Assembly (NCBI RefSeq): GCF_014651375.1
Contig: NZ_BMWT01000001.1
Coordinates: 186,001-250,000 of the forward strand
DNA length: 64,000 nt
Origin: Tateyamaria omphalii
GTDB taxonomy: Bacteria; Pseudomonadota; Alphaproteobacteria; Rhodobacterales; Rhodobacteraceae
Reading direction: 5' to 3'
Under the pieces are notes generated by a model. The model saw only the letters and a program-made list of their open reading frames with translations, did no database searches and had not been told where the DNA came from. Positions 53,854 to 62,781 of this stretch are shown one piece after another. The position numbers were made by a program, and so were the translations under genes. The first letter of the stretch is position 1; the number at the start of each line of letters is the position of its first letter.

Positions 53854-56426
53854 AGTGGACCAAAACCACATGCCCGTATTGCGGCGTTGGATGCGGGGTC
53901 CTTGCCGCGGCAGACGGCTCAATCAAGGGCGACCCTGAGCATCCTGCCAATTACGGGCGTTTATGTTCCAAGGGATCCGCTTTGGGCGAAACCATAGACT
54001 TGGAAGGGCGCCTGTTGCACCCCAAGGTCCATGGACGGAAGAAAGATTGGGACACGGCACTGCACTTGGTCGCTCAAAAATTCAGTGCCGCAATCGCAGA
54101 GCATGGTCCAGACAGCGTTGCCTTCTACGCATCCGGTCAATTGCTGACGGAAGACTACTACGTCGCCAATAAGTTGATGAAGGGCTTTATTGGATCGGCC
54201 AATATCGACACGAATTCGCGGCTTTGCATGGCGTCCTCGGTCGCCGGACACAAACGAGCATTTGGCACTGATACTGTGCCCGGTTGCTATGAGGATTTGG
54301 AACAAGCGGATTTGATCGTACTCGTCGGGTCAAATTTGGCATGGTGCCACCCGGTGCTGTACCAACGCATAGCAGCAGCAAAAACAGCACGCCCGGAGAT
54401 GCGCGTTGTCAATATCGACCCGCGCCGCACTGCCACGAATGAGCTGACAGATCTGCACCTACAGATAAAACCAGACAGCGACGTGGCGCTTTTCAACGGA
54501 CTGCTGACACATCTGGCGGATCAGGGATACGTTGATCATGTGTATGTTGACGCCCATGTGAACGGGTTCAAGGACGCAGTTTCAAAGGCCAGACAATCAA
54601 ACCCGGCTGATACCAATGTTGCAGATACTGACCTGGCCACATTCTACAGCCTATGGGGACGCACTGAGAAAGTCGTAACTGTCTACTCGCAAGGTGTGAA
54701 TCAATCCAATTGCGGCACTGATAAAGTCAATGCGATCCTAAATTGCCATCTCGCCACGGGACGCATTGGCAGACCTGGCATGGGTCCTTTTTCCGTTACC
54801 GGTCAGCCGAATGCCATGGGCGGCAGGGAGGTTGGCGGTCTGTCGAACATGCTGGCCAATCACCTTGAGTTGGGCGACCCGGATCACCGACAGGCAGTGC
54901 AGGGTTTTTGGGACAGCCCCGCCATGTGCTCGAAACCGGGCCTCAAGGCGGTTGATCTGTTTGATGCCTGTGCAAAAGGCGAGATCAAGGCGCTGTGGGT
55001 GATGTCCACCAATCCGGCGGTGTCCTTGCCCAATGCAGATGGAGTAGCCGCCGCCATCCGCAACGTGCCTTTTGTCGTGACGTCCGACATCATCGAAAAA
55101 ACCGACACGAATGATTTGGCACATGTATGCCTGCCCGCAGCTGGATGGGGCGAAAAGAGCGGCACAGTGACCAACTCGGAACGTCGCGTGTCGCGCCAAC
55201 GTGCTTTCCTACCTGCGCCCGGCAATGCACGACCAGATTGGGACATCATCAGCGATGTGGCCAGACGCATGGGATTTGGAGACGCCTTCAAGTACCGATC
55301 GCCCAAAGACGTCTTTGCTGAATATATCGCCTTGGACGCTGCGGCTTCCAGATTTCATCGGGATTTGGACCTGAGCATCTTTGCAGATGCCGATTACGCA
55401 GAGTTGATCCCGACCCGGTGGCCACAAAACGACAAACGCTTCTTTGCGGACGGTCAGTTTTACCACGCAGACCGCAAGGCCAGGATGATCCCGGTGTCGC
55501 AATCCGCCCTAAACAATTCGCGGTTTGAGCTGAACACAGGCCGAAATCGCGACCAGTGGCACACAATGACGCGCACCGGCAAATCACCTCGCCTTGGTGC
55601 GCATCTGGCCGAGCCTTATGTCGAGATCAATCCGCAAGACGCCATGGCGCTCAACGCCCGTTTGGGTGATCTGATCAAGGTCGAAAGCACCTTTGGTACC
55701 GCGCTTTTGCGGGCGCTAATCACGCCGCGGGTCAGCCCCGGCGCGCTTTTTGCGCCCATGCATTGGACGCGGCAACAGGTCGGCCGAGGCACGGTCAACA
55801 GCGTCACGATCCCTTCGACAGATCCTGTTTCCGGACAACCCGCGTTAAAGTCTTCGGCGGTCAAAGCCACGGTCTACCGCGCCAAATGGTATGGCTTTAT
55901 CGCAAGCGCGGCCCACATGATCCCTCAAACACCCTACGCCGCAATTGCACGCAGCCAAACTGGCTGGCAGGCGGAACTTGCCGGTGGGAAAATCCCAGAG
56001 GATTGGGTGAAGGAAGCCCGTCAACTGAGCGGTATTCAAAACGGCGATGCCACATTGTTGGAGGACCCAGTCACAGGACTTCATCGCGTCGCGATTGTCG
56101 TTGGAAAACAAATCGCGGCCCTGTTTTTTTCTGGACGCAAACCTGTGGTTCTATCACGCCCCGCCGCCATTTCATTGATCGGTACACAAAGCTCGGCATT
56201 GGGCGCTTTGGCAGGCCGCGCACCGGCGGATCAACCCGATCCCGGCGCGACAGTCTGTGGCTGTTTCAACGTTGGGCAAAACACACTGCTCGACGCCATT
56301 GCCCAAGGCGCTCGGACCGTTACGGCATTGAGCGAGGCAACATGCGCAGGCACGAATTGCGGATCATGTCGTCCCGAGCTCGCAGCGCTCTTGTCCAAGA
56401 TTCACAAACCCATGGCGGCGGAATGA
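53850..56426 (+). CDS. nasA: assimilatory nitrate reductase catalytic subunit
   Basis: 858 aa molybdopterin enzyme, reducing nitrate to nitrite in the cytoplasm. The N-terminal [4Fe-4S] motif is CPYCGVGCGVLAAAD with the later Cys in GRLCSKGSALG. The Mo-bis-MGD domains include TNSRLCMASSVAGHKRAFGT (Cys Mo ligand region), GVNQSNCGTDKVNAI and TGRIGRPGMGPFSVTGQPNA. The C-terminal molydopterin-binding domain is followed by a BFD-like [2Fe-2S] tail (VCGCFNVGQN, CAGTNCGSCRPEL), as in Klebsiella-type NasA. It is coupled to its neighbours by ATGA overlaps. Confidence 0.95.
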   Translation: MKWTKTTCPYCGVGCGVLAAADGSIKGDPEHPANYGRLCSKGSALGETIDLEGRLLHPKVHGRKKDWDTALHLVAQKFSAAIAEHGPDSVAFYASGQLLTEDYYVANKLMKGFIGSANIDTNSRLCMASSVAGHKRAFGTDTVPGCYEDLEQADLIVLVGSNLAWCHPVLYQRIAAAKTARPEMRVVNIDPRRTATNELTDLHLQIKPDSDVALFNGLLTHLADQGYVDHVYVDAHVNGFKDAVSKARQSNPADTNVADTDLATFYSLWGRTEKVVTVYSQGVNQSNCGTDKVNAILNCHLATGRIGRPGMGPFSVTGQPNAMGGREVGGLSNMLANHLELGDPDHRQAVQGFWDSPAMCSKPGLKAVDLFDACAKGEIKALWVMSTNPAVSLPNADGVAAAIRNVPFVVTSDIIEKTDTNDLAHVCLPAAGWGEKSGTVTNSERRVSRQRAFLPAPGNARPDWDIISDVARRMGFGDAFKYRSPKDVFAEYIALDAAASRFHRDLDLSIFADADYAELIPTRWPQNDKRFFADGQFYHADRKARMIPVSQSALNNSRFELNTGRNRDQWHTMTRTGKSPRLGAHLAEPYVEINPQDAMALNARLGDLIKVESTFGTALLRALITPRVSPGALFAPMHWTRQQVGRGTVNSVTIPSTDPVSGQPALKSSAVKATVYRAKWYGFIASAAHMIPQTPYAAIARSQTGWQAELAGGKIPEDWVKEARQLSGIQNGDATLLEDPVTGLHRVAIVVGKQIAALFFSGRKPVVLSRPAAISLIGTQSSALGALAGRAPADQPDPGATVCGCFNVGQNTLLDAIAQGARTVTALSEATCAGTNCGSCRPELAALLSKIHKPMAAE

Positions 56427-57358
56427 GCCTGGCGCCCTTCATCCAGATCGTCGCCAGGGGCAAAGGGCGCGCCAGGACGATGAGCTTTGAAGAAGCCGAG
56501 GCAGCCATGGCCATCATCCTGAGCGGCAATGCCGCCCCAGAAGCCATCGGCGCTTTGCTCATGGTCATGCGGCTGCGCGGGGAAACCGCCGAAGAAATCG
56601 CAGGTTTCACATCGGCCCTACGAGCCCGTGAAAAAGGCACCATGCCACGCGCTGATCTTGATTGGCCGGTCTATGCAGGAGGTCGCAGCCGAGGTGCTCC
56701 TTTGTTTCTAGTGGCCGCGAGGCTTGTTGCACAAGCAGGCTACACTGTCGCGATGCATGGCTGGAACTCCCATCACTCGGACCATTGTTCGATACGGACG
56801 GTATTAAAATGGGCTGGCCCCGGGGTGCACTACTGCCCACTTGAGACTCTCTGCCCCGAGGCTTTCAGCTTGTTGAAGTTGCGCAGTGTTCTGGGCCTAC
56901 GATCTTGTTTCAACACTGTCTTACGCATGTGGAACCCAAGTGCAGCGCCCGTGACCGTACAGGGCGTATTTCACCCTTCGTACAGAAGCCTTCAAGCGCA
57001 AGCTGCCCGCATACTGGGACAACAAGACCTGACTGTCATCAAGGGCGGTGGAGGAGAATTTGAACGCCACCCCGGCAAGGATATCGCCGTATTTGGGTTG
57101 CGCAACGGCCAGCACGTTGCCGAAACCGCACCCGCCGTTCTGAATGACAAGCGACGCTTGCATGACGTGAATGCGGAGCTCGATCTTGGTGCACTTTGGC
57201 GCGGGCAATGCGTTGATCCATTTGCGGTCGCCACAATCACCGGCACAGCAGCCATTGCCCTGTGGTCACTGCATGACACGCAGACCTTGCCAGAGGCCGA
57301 GACCAAAGCTCGCATGCTTTGGCAAACACGTCATTCCACCGAAAGCCTGAGCGCATGA
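56423..57358 (+). CDS. TrpD2-like (glycosyl transferase family) protein in the nas operon
   Basis: 311 aa. The N-terminal helical part (SFEEAEAAMAIILSGNAAPE, MRLRGETAEEIAGFTSAL) and the later LLKLRSVLGLRSCFNTVLRM, APVTVQGVFHPSYRSLQAQA and VIKGGGGEFERHP place it in the anthranilate phosphoribosyltransferase-like TrpD2/YbiB group. The phosphoribosyl-binding GTGGD and the usual HG(E/A)DGHTA-like block are changed (YAGGRSRGAPLF, MHGWNSHHSDHCSIRTVL), so normal TrpD activity is unlikely. The gene sits between nasA and cysG with ATGA overlaps at both ends. Its role in nitrate assimilation is unknown. Confidence 0.8.
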   Translation: MSLAPFIQIVARGKGRARTMSFEEAEAAMAIILSGNAAPEAIGALLMVMRLRGETAEEIAGFTSALRAREKGTMPRADLDWPVYAGGRSRGAPLFLVAARLVAQAGYTVAMHGWNSHHSDHCSIRTVLKWAGPGVHYCPLETLCPEAFSLLKLRSVLGLRSCFNTVLRMWNPSAAPVTVQGVFHPSYRSLQAQAARILGQQDLTVIKGGGGEFERHPGKDIAVFGLRNGQHVAETAPAVLNDKRRLHDVNAELDLGALWRGQCVDPFAVATITGTAAIALWSLHDTQTLPEAETKARMLWQTRHSTESLSA

Positions 57359-58764
57359 AAACATTCCCTATGTTCCTCCAAATGGCCGATCGCCGCGTTG
57401 TTATCGTGGGCGGAGACGAACAGGCTGCTCAAAAAGCACGCTTGATCTTGAAGACCGAAGCGGATGTCACGTTGCTGGCCCCAAAGCTGGATGCCGAATT
57501 GTCAGGTCTTGTGGCAGCTGGCCGCGTGAAACACGAGATGGGCAATATATCTCCTGCCAGTTTTAGGAACACAGCCCTAACCTTCATCGCAACCGGATGC
57601 CCCGGCGCAGATATGGCCCTACATGCCTTGGCCAAAGAAGGAGGTGCAACTGTCAACGTTGTCGATCAACCCGGCCTTTGTGATGCACTCACCCCTTCAA
57701 TCGTGGACCGTGACCCAGTCATCATCGCGATAGGTACCGAAGGCACTGCGCCTGTGCTGGCACGGCAGATCAAAACCAAGCTTGAAGAGGTCCTTGAACC
57801 GCGCCTAGGGGAACTTGCCGCATTGGCGGGACGTCTACGTACCGCTGCTGCAGCGAGGCTTGGACCGCGCAAGCGCCGAGATCTTTGGCGTTGGGTATTC
57901 AATGAAAGACCGCGCCAACTGTACAAAAAAGGTTCAGAACGAGAAGCGGCAAGGCTGATCAAAACGGCCATCCAAACTGGCAACTTCGGCGACAAGACGG
58001 AAGGGACCGTGAGCCTGGTTGGTGCCGGACCGGGTGCGAAGGACTTGATTACCTTGCGCGGTGTGCAGCGTTTGCAAGAAGCCGACGTGATTTACTACGA
58101 CCGCCTCATCGATCCGGACATGCTGGAATTGGCACGACGAGATGCCGAACGAATTTATGTGGGTAAGGCACCCGGATGTCATTCGTGGCCGCAAGAAAAG
58201 ATAACACGAACGTTGGTTGCAGCCGCTCAGCAAGGAAAACGCGTCGTACGATTGAAATGCGGCGACCCCGGGATTTTTGGGCGCGCAACGGAAGAGACTG
58301 ATGCTCTGAAGAAAAGTGGTGTTCCGTTCGAAATCGTGCCCGGCGTCACAGCTGCATGTGCGGCCGCCGCAAGCGTTGGGAAAGCTTTGACGGAACGTGG
58401 TGCAATTGACACGTTGGTATTCTCAACTGGCCACAATCGGAATGGCCATGTGGTACCTGATGCCGTACGCCATATTGCACCCGGGACTTGCGTCGCACTT
58501 TATATGGCGGTCGGATCGGCATCGCGGTTGGCAAAAGAGGTCGAAGCATCCAATTCGGCAAGTCAGATAAACGTTCAGGTCATCACGAAAGCCGAACGCA
58601 GAGGCCAATGCGACTTTGAATGCAGGCTACAGGATTTGCCGGAAACACTCGCGCGAAACGGCGTCAAAGGAGAAACCATCATTCTGCTTCGGAGACCTTC
58701 GGAAACCAGTCAATCCATCGTGAAAACTGCATCAGTGCAACGGTTACAGCAAGTCGCAATCTAA
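57355..58764 (+). CDS. cysG: siroheme synthase
   Basis: 469 aa bifunctional enzyme. The N-terminal dehydrogenase/ferrochelatase domain has MFLQMADRRVVIVGGDEQAA and NVVDQPGLCDALTPS. The C-terminal uroporphyrinogen-III methyltransferase has VSLVGAGPGAKDLITLRGV, VIYYDRLI, VRLKCGDPGIFGRATEE and VPGVTAACAAAASVGKALTE. It makes the siroheme cofactor of NirB, which explains its place as the last gene of the operon. The start overlaps the TrpD2-like gene (ATGA). Confidence 0.95.
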   Translation: MKTFPMFLQMADRRVVIVGGDEQAAQKARLILKTEADVTLLAPKLDAELSGLVAAGRVKHEMGNISPASFRNTALTFIATGCPGADMALHALAKEGGATVNVVDQPGLCDALTPSIVDRDPVIIAIGTEGTAPVLARQIKTKLEEVLEPRLGELAALAGRLRTAAAARLGPRKRRDLWRWVFNERPRQLYKKGSEREAARLIKTAIQTGNFGDKTEGTVSLVGAGPGAKDLITLRGVQRLQEADVIYYDRLIDPDMLELARRDAERIYVGKAPGCHSWPQEKITRTLVAAAQQGKRVVRLKCGDPGIFGRATEETDALKKSGVPFEIVPGVTAACAAAASVGKALTERGAIDTLVFSTGHNRNGHVVPDAVRHIAPGTCVALYMAVGSASRLAKEVEASNSASQINVQVITKAERRGQCDFECRLQDLPETLARNGVKGETIILLRRPSETSQSIVKTASVQRLQQVAI

Positions 58765-58781
58765 CGACCACGAAAGACCCA

Positions 58782-59462
58782 CTACTCGTCGAAATAGGTT
58801 CGATGCGTTGTATAAATCGCGTCGATGATTGGATCGAGACGGTTCAGGTGTTGGCGAAGAACCAGTTCCGCAACCCCTGCATCCTCTTCCTGCAACGCTT
58901 GAACCAATGCCTTGTGATCTGCGTACAGCGTCTCCATCGCTTCGGTGCTGGTGAGAGACAACACACACAGTCTGTCAACCTGGGCTTTGTTGGTTGCGAT
59001 TAGGTCGAAAGCAAAAGGACGGCGCGCGGACAGGCAGAGCAAACGGTGAAAGTCGTAGTCCAGATCGTGAAACGCCTTTGTGTCCTCAGCCGCAATTGCA
59101 TCCTGCTGGGCACGCAGGCTCGACTTGAGATCGGCGTCGACTGCCACGTCTCGTGACTGGGCGGCGTTGCGCACCACTTCAAGTTCAATTGCCGCGCGCA
59201 CGAAACGGGCGTTTGCAATCAAATCCCGCGAAAATGGACGAACAATCGTGGCCCGCTGCGGGCGGATAAGTAGCAAGTTCAGATTTGCAAGGCGAGTGAA
59301 GGCTTCGCGCACCGGTTGGCGCGAATATCCAAAGGATTTCGCAACATCTGTTTCGGAAATCTTCGTACCGGGAAGCAGATCAAGCCCAACGATTCGAGCA
59401 TACAATTCCTCAAAGATGCGGTCTGTGCTGGTAACGCGATCGACGGTCTCTGTGGATGCCAT
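58782..59462 (-). CDS. GntR/FCD-family transcriptional regulator
   Basis: 226 aa. The winged helix spans about 10-75 (ELYARIVGLDLLPGTKISET, DVAKSFGYSRQPVREAFTRL). The FCD helical effector domain spans about 85-210 with metal-site pattern residues (FVRAAIELEVVRNAA, LDYDFHRLLCLSA, DHKALVQALQEED). It is divergent from the TRAP operon, whose promoter region holds two matching operators. The effector is probably a uronate or related sugar acid, by context. The start is at 59462; upstream sequence is non-coding. Confidence 0.9.
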   Translation of the reverse strand: MASTETVDRVTSTDRIFEELYARIVGLDLLPGTKISETDVAKSFGYSRQPVREAFTRLANLNLLLIRPQRATIVRPFSRDLIANARFVRAAIELEVVRNAAQSRDVAVDADLKSSLRAQQDAIAAEDTKAFHDLDYDFHRLLCLSARRPFAFDLIATNKAQVDRLCVLSLTSTEAMETLYADHKALVQALQEEDAGVAELVLRQHLNRLDPIIDAIYTTHRTYFDE

Positions 59463-59532
59463 TGGTATTTGTCTTTCCGATATTCGATTGGCGCATTGTG
59501 CCAAAGATACAAGGCTTGGGAACCCCCAGATT

Positions 59533-59547
59533 TTGCATACTAGGCAA
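59533..59547 (-). promoter_or_regulatory. GntR operator copy 1
   Basis: TTGCATACTAGGCAA, with TTGC/GCAA ends, lies 71 bp upstream of the gntR start. It matches the reverse complement of copy 2 at 14 of 15 positions. Confidence 0.65.
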
Positions 59548-59611
59548 CAGTTGGTACGGCGCCCCACACTGCTAAAAATAGCCTTATATCATCAAAATGT
59601 AAACTTTCTTG

Positions 59612-59626
59612 TTGACTAGTATGCAA
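59612..59626 (+). promoter_or_regulatory. GntR operator copy 2
   Basis: TTGACTAGTATGCAA is, in reverse, TTGCATACTAGTCAA. It is centred 79 bp from copy 1 and opposite in orientation. It overlaps a possible -35 box for the TRAP operon, so repression is plausible. Confidence 0.65.
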
Positions 59627-59842
59627 GTTTTCGTGTTGCCTATCCGCACTTCAGGAAGGGACAGGATCATCAGGTTGACAGGGGTGACGATCAACGGGGT
59701 TTCGCAATGGCTGAAGGTAGACAGCCAGGATTTTTCTCCATGATCACGCTCCCGACCCGTCGGCCCAGGCCTTCCACCATGGTTTCCGTCTGAGGAGGGC
59801 GGCAACCACACAACAAGACCAGAACATGAATGGGAGGTTCAC

Positions 59843-60826
59843 ATGTTTAACTTTTCACTGAAGGCAGCGACTGCTGCCGCTGTCCTGATCGGTGGCGTTT
59901 CCATCGCGCAAGCCGATGTCACCCTGCGGGGCGCGAGCATGTTCGATGAAGAGCACGCGTTTACCCAAACCCTGCGCCAATTCGAACAGCTGGTTGCCGA
60001 CAAATACGACGGCGAGGTTGCTTTTGATCTGCGCCTCAACGGGGAACTGGGTGTCGAATCTGATTATGTGACGTATCTCAACCAGGGTGTGGCCGTTGAC
60101 TACACGATCCTGGCGCCGTCCAACATGGCCGTTTTTTCGGAATCGATCCCGTTGATGGACATGCCTTTCCTGTTCCGGGATCTCGACCACTGGAACGCAG
60201 TTCTGTCATCTGACGCGCTGCAACCGCTTGAGGATGATCTGCGCGAAGCAGCCGGAATTGTCATCGTTGGGTATCACGGCGGTGGGGTACGCAACCTCGC
60301 TTCAGCCGAACCGATCACCAATATGGAAGAACTGGCCGGACACCGGATGCGGGTGATGGGCGCGCCAATTCAGGCTCAGACGTTCTCGGCAGTAGGCGCC
60401 GCTCCATCCGCCATCGCCTACAACGAGGTCTATAATGCTATCCAGACCGGTGTGATTGCAGGCTTTGAAAACGAAGCGGCATCCATCCAGAACCTGAAGT
60501 TCTACGAGGTCGCTCCGCATATCTCATTGACGCAGCACACCATCACCGTGCGTCCAATCGTGATGTCGGCCAAGATCTTTGACGGTCTGCCCGCCGACCT
60601 TCAGGCCGCCATCATGGAGGCAGGGGCCGAGGCTGGCGCTTTTGGCCGTGCCCTTGAAAGCGGGCAGGACGGTGAAAAACTGCAGGCGATGGCTGATGCT
60701 GGCCAGATCAAGGTTCACGACTTTGCCGGGCGTGAAAAGATGCTCGAACTCGTGCAGCCAGTACAGGATGCCTATGCCGCAGAGCTGGGCGCAACCGAAC
60801 TGCTTGAGCGCATCCGCGGGATGTAA
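59843..60826 (+). CDS. TRAP transporter substrate-binding protein (DctP type)
   Basis: 327 aa. The signal peptide is SLKAATAAAVLIGGVSIAQA. The DctP-fold blocks are ASMFDEEHAFTQTLRQFEQL, DMPFLFRDLDHWNAVL, GHRMRVMGAPIQAQTFSAVG (with the conserved Arg that contacts the substrate carboxylate) and AYNEVYNAIQTGVIAGFENE. It is a periplasmic binder of an organic acid. With the KduD-like and KdgF-like genes behind it, a uronate is the likely substrate. It is followed by a stabilising hairpin. Confidence 0.92.
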   Translation: MFNFSLKAATAAAVLIGGVSIAQADVTLRGASMFDEEHAFTQTLRQFEQLVADKYDGEVAFDLRLNGELGVESDYVTYLNQGVAVDYTILAPSNMAVFSESIPLMDMPFLFRDLDHWNAVLSSDALQPLEDDLREAAGIVIVGYHGGGVRNLASAEPITNMEELAGHRMRVMGAPIQAQTFSAVGAAPSAIAYNEVYNAIQTGVIAGFENEAASIQNLKFYEVAPHISLTQHTITVRPIVMSAKIFDGLPADLQAAIMEAGAEAGAFGRALESGQDGEKLQAMADAGQIKVHDFAGREKMLELVQPVQDAYAAELGATELLERIRGM

Positions 60827-60837
60827 TGTCTTGATGG

Positions 60838-60866
60838 CGGGCGGCAGCTTTTGAGGTTGCCGTCCG
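60838..60866 (+). other. intercistronic hairpin after the TRAP binding protein
   Basis: CGGGCGGCA pairs with TGCCGTCCG (9 bp, one G-U pair) around an 11-nt loop, with no T-run. It is in the same position as the hairpin behind nrtA and is probably an mRNA stabiliser. Confidence 0.6.
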
Positions 60867-60912
60867 TTGCTTCATTGACCCGATTTCGGGACACTCCGGC
60901 ATAGGACAGAAC

Positions 60913-61407
60913 ATGGTTGGACGATTTCTGGACCGGTTTTGCATCGGCCTTCGCATCTTGCTCGGCGTGCTGATGGGCGTTTTGGCCGTCCCGGTCGCGA
61001 TGCAGGTGATCTCTCGCTACACCGGCCTGATCCCCACGTATCTGTGGACCGAAGAACTTGCGACATTCATCTTCATATGGATCGTCATGATTGGATCAAT
61101 GGTAGCTGTCTGGGACGGTACGCATTTCGATGTGCGGGTGATCCCGGATGCGCAGCGGCCTGTGCTGCGCCTGATCCAAAACGGGATTGTGCATCTCGCG
61201 ATCCTCGTATTCGGGCTGCTGTTTGCAATCTACGGGATTGAATACGCCGAGTTCGGCAGCAACCAGCGGTCTGTGATGATGCGCGCCAATCTCCTGATCA
61301 CCCACATTTCCTTGCCAATTGTTGGTGTGGTCTGGTCGATATTCGCCAGCTACCGGCTTGTGCAGGAGTTCGCGGTGTTCCGCCAACCCGCCGGAGACAC
61401 CCAATGA
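60913..61407 (+). CDS. TRAP transporter small permease (DctQ type)
   Basis: 164 aa with four predicted membrane helices (about 13-35, 50-70, 90-110, 130-150) and the DctQ family layout (GVLAVPVAMQVISRY, WTEELATFIFIWIVMIGSMV). It overlaps the large permease gene by ATGA. Confidence 0.9.
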   Translation: MVGRFLDRFCIGLRILLGVLMGVLAVPVAMQVISRYTGLIPTYLWTEELATFIFIWIVMIGSMVAVWDGTHFDVRVIPDAQRPVLRLIQNGIVHLAILVFGLLFAIYGIEYAEFGSNQRSVMMRANLLITHISLPIVGVVWSIFASYRLVQEFAVFRQPAGDTQ

Positions 61408-62714
61408 TCCTTGATACTGCCACGGCAAGCCTCATGCTCATTTTGGGCTTCCTTATCCTCATCCTGATCCGAATTCCGGTGGCCTTTGCGCTTGGCTTGT
61501 CCACGGTACCGGTCGTGTTGATTGAGCTGCGCCTCACACCCTTCATCGTGCTGGACCGAATGTTCCAGTCCTACAATTCTTTCATCCTTCTGGCCGTGCC
61601 GTTTTTTCTTCTTGCGGCAAATCTGATGAACAGCGGCAAAGTCACCGATCGTTTGATAGAATTGGCCCGCGTTCTCACTGGCTGGCTGCCGGGCGGACTT
61701 GGGCATGTGAACGTGGCCGTGTCCATGTTGTTTGCCGGCATCTCCGGGTCCTCGACGGCTGATGCTGCCGGGATTGGCAAGATCCTGATCCCCGCCATGC
61801 AGAAAGAGGGGTATGACACGCGCTTTGCCGTTGCGATCACCGCCTGTTCATCCGTGATGGGGGTGATCATTCCGCCGTCCATCTTGATGATCGTCTGGGG
61901 CGGGGTGATGCAGGTCTCGGTCGGAGCACTGTTTCTGGGCGGTGCCGTGCCGGGTCTGATGATCGGACTAGCCCTGATGGCAACGGTCTATGGCTTTGCG
62001 AAGGTCCGCGGTTATCCGGTGACGGCGCGACCCGACTTGCAAGAATTCCTCGCGGCTTGGAAAGGGGCGGCACTTGCGCTGCTCACACCGATTTTCGTGA
62101 TTGGCGGCATCGTGGGTGGCATCGTCACACCAACCGAAAGCGCCATCATCGCAGCAGGCTACGCCCTGATCCTTGGCATGTTCGTTTATCGAACGGTCAA
62201 GCCGCGCGATCTTGGTTTCATCCTGTACGATACCGCTCGGTTTGCTGCCATTTCTCTGTTCGCCATCGGGACAGCAACGGCTTTTGGTTGGCTCTTGTCC
62301 TTTTACAACGCCCCGCGCCTGATCGTCGGTATCCTGACCGCGTGGGAATTCGGTCCGTTTGGCACCGCGCTCGTCATTGCAGCGCTGTTCTTGATCTTCG
62401 GGCTGTTCATCGATGCGATCCCGACAATCATCATTCTTGGCACAGTTTTGATGCCGGTGGCACAGGCTGGCGGGGTCGATCCAATCGCGTTCGCGATTAT
62501 CGGGATCGTGTCGCTGGCATTCGGATTGGTGACGCCACCCTACGGGCTGTGTCTGTTGATCTCATCAGCCATCGGGGGCCTGAACGTGGTACAGGTGCTG
62601 CGCGAAGTGGCGATCATACTCGCCCCGATGCTGGCGATCCTGATCCTGCTTGCGGCCGTTCCTGACATCATATTGTGGCTGCCCAGAATCCTCATGCCCG
62701 GAGCATTCCCGTGA
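61404..62714 (+). CDS. TRAP transporter large permease (DctM type)
   Basis: 436 aa with about twelve hydrophobic helices. It has DctM hallmarks: AVPFFLLAANLMNSGKVTDR, LFAGISGSSTADAAGIGKI, ITACSSVMGVIIPPSILMIV, GIVTPTESAIIAAGYAL and LAFGLVTPPYGLCLLI. It carries the sodium-coupled uptake across the inner membrane together with DctQ. Confidence 0.94.
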   Translation: MILDTATASLMLILGFLILILIRIPVAFALGLSTVPVVLIELRLTPFIVLDRMFQSYNSFILLAVPFFLLAANLMNSGKVTDRLIELARVLTGWLPGGLGHVNVAVSMLFAGISGSSTADAAGIGKILIPAMQKEGYDTRFAVAITACSSVMGVIIPPSILMIVWGGVMQVSVGALFLGGAVPGLMIGLALMATVYGFAKVRGYPVTARPDLQEFLAAWKGAALALLTPIFVIGGIVGGIVTPTESAIIAAGYALILGMFVYRTVKPRDLGFILYDTARFAAISLFAIGTATAFGWLLSFYNAPRLIVGILTAWEFGPFGTALVIAALFLIFGLFIDAIPTIIILGTVLMPVAQAGGVDPIAFAIIGIVSLAFGLVTPPYGLCLLISSAIGGLNVVQVLREVAIILAPMLAILILLAAVPDIILWLPRILMPGAFP

Positions 62715-62781
62715 TCCCGGAAACATCATTCATCCCGAACCCCCGGGCTGCTTAGCGCCCGCCCTGACAGGAGAGAACTTT

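Larger units (their letters stand above)
59463..59842. promoter_or_regulatory. 380-bp divergent control region gntR / TRAP operon
   Basis: There is no convincing gene. It holds two operator copies (59533-59547, 59612-59626), the second overlapping a TTGACT that could be a -35 box. A small hairpin TGGCTG/CAGCCA (59708-59727) followed by GGATTTTTC in the dctP leader may act as a weak attenuator. A GGGAGG ribosome site lies just before dctP. Confidence 0.6.
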
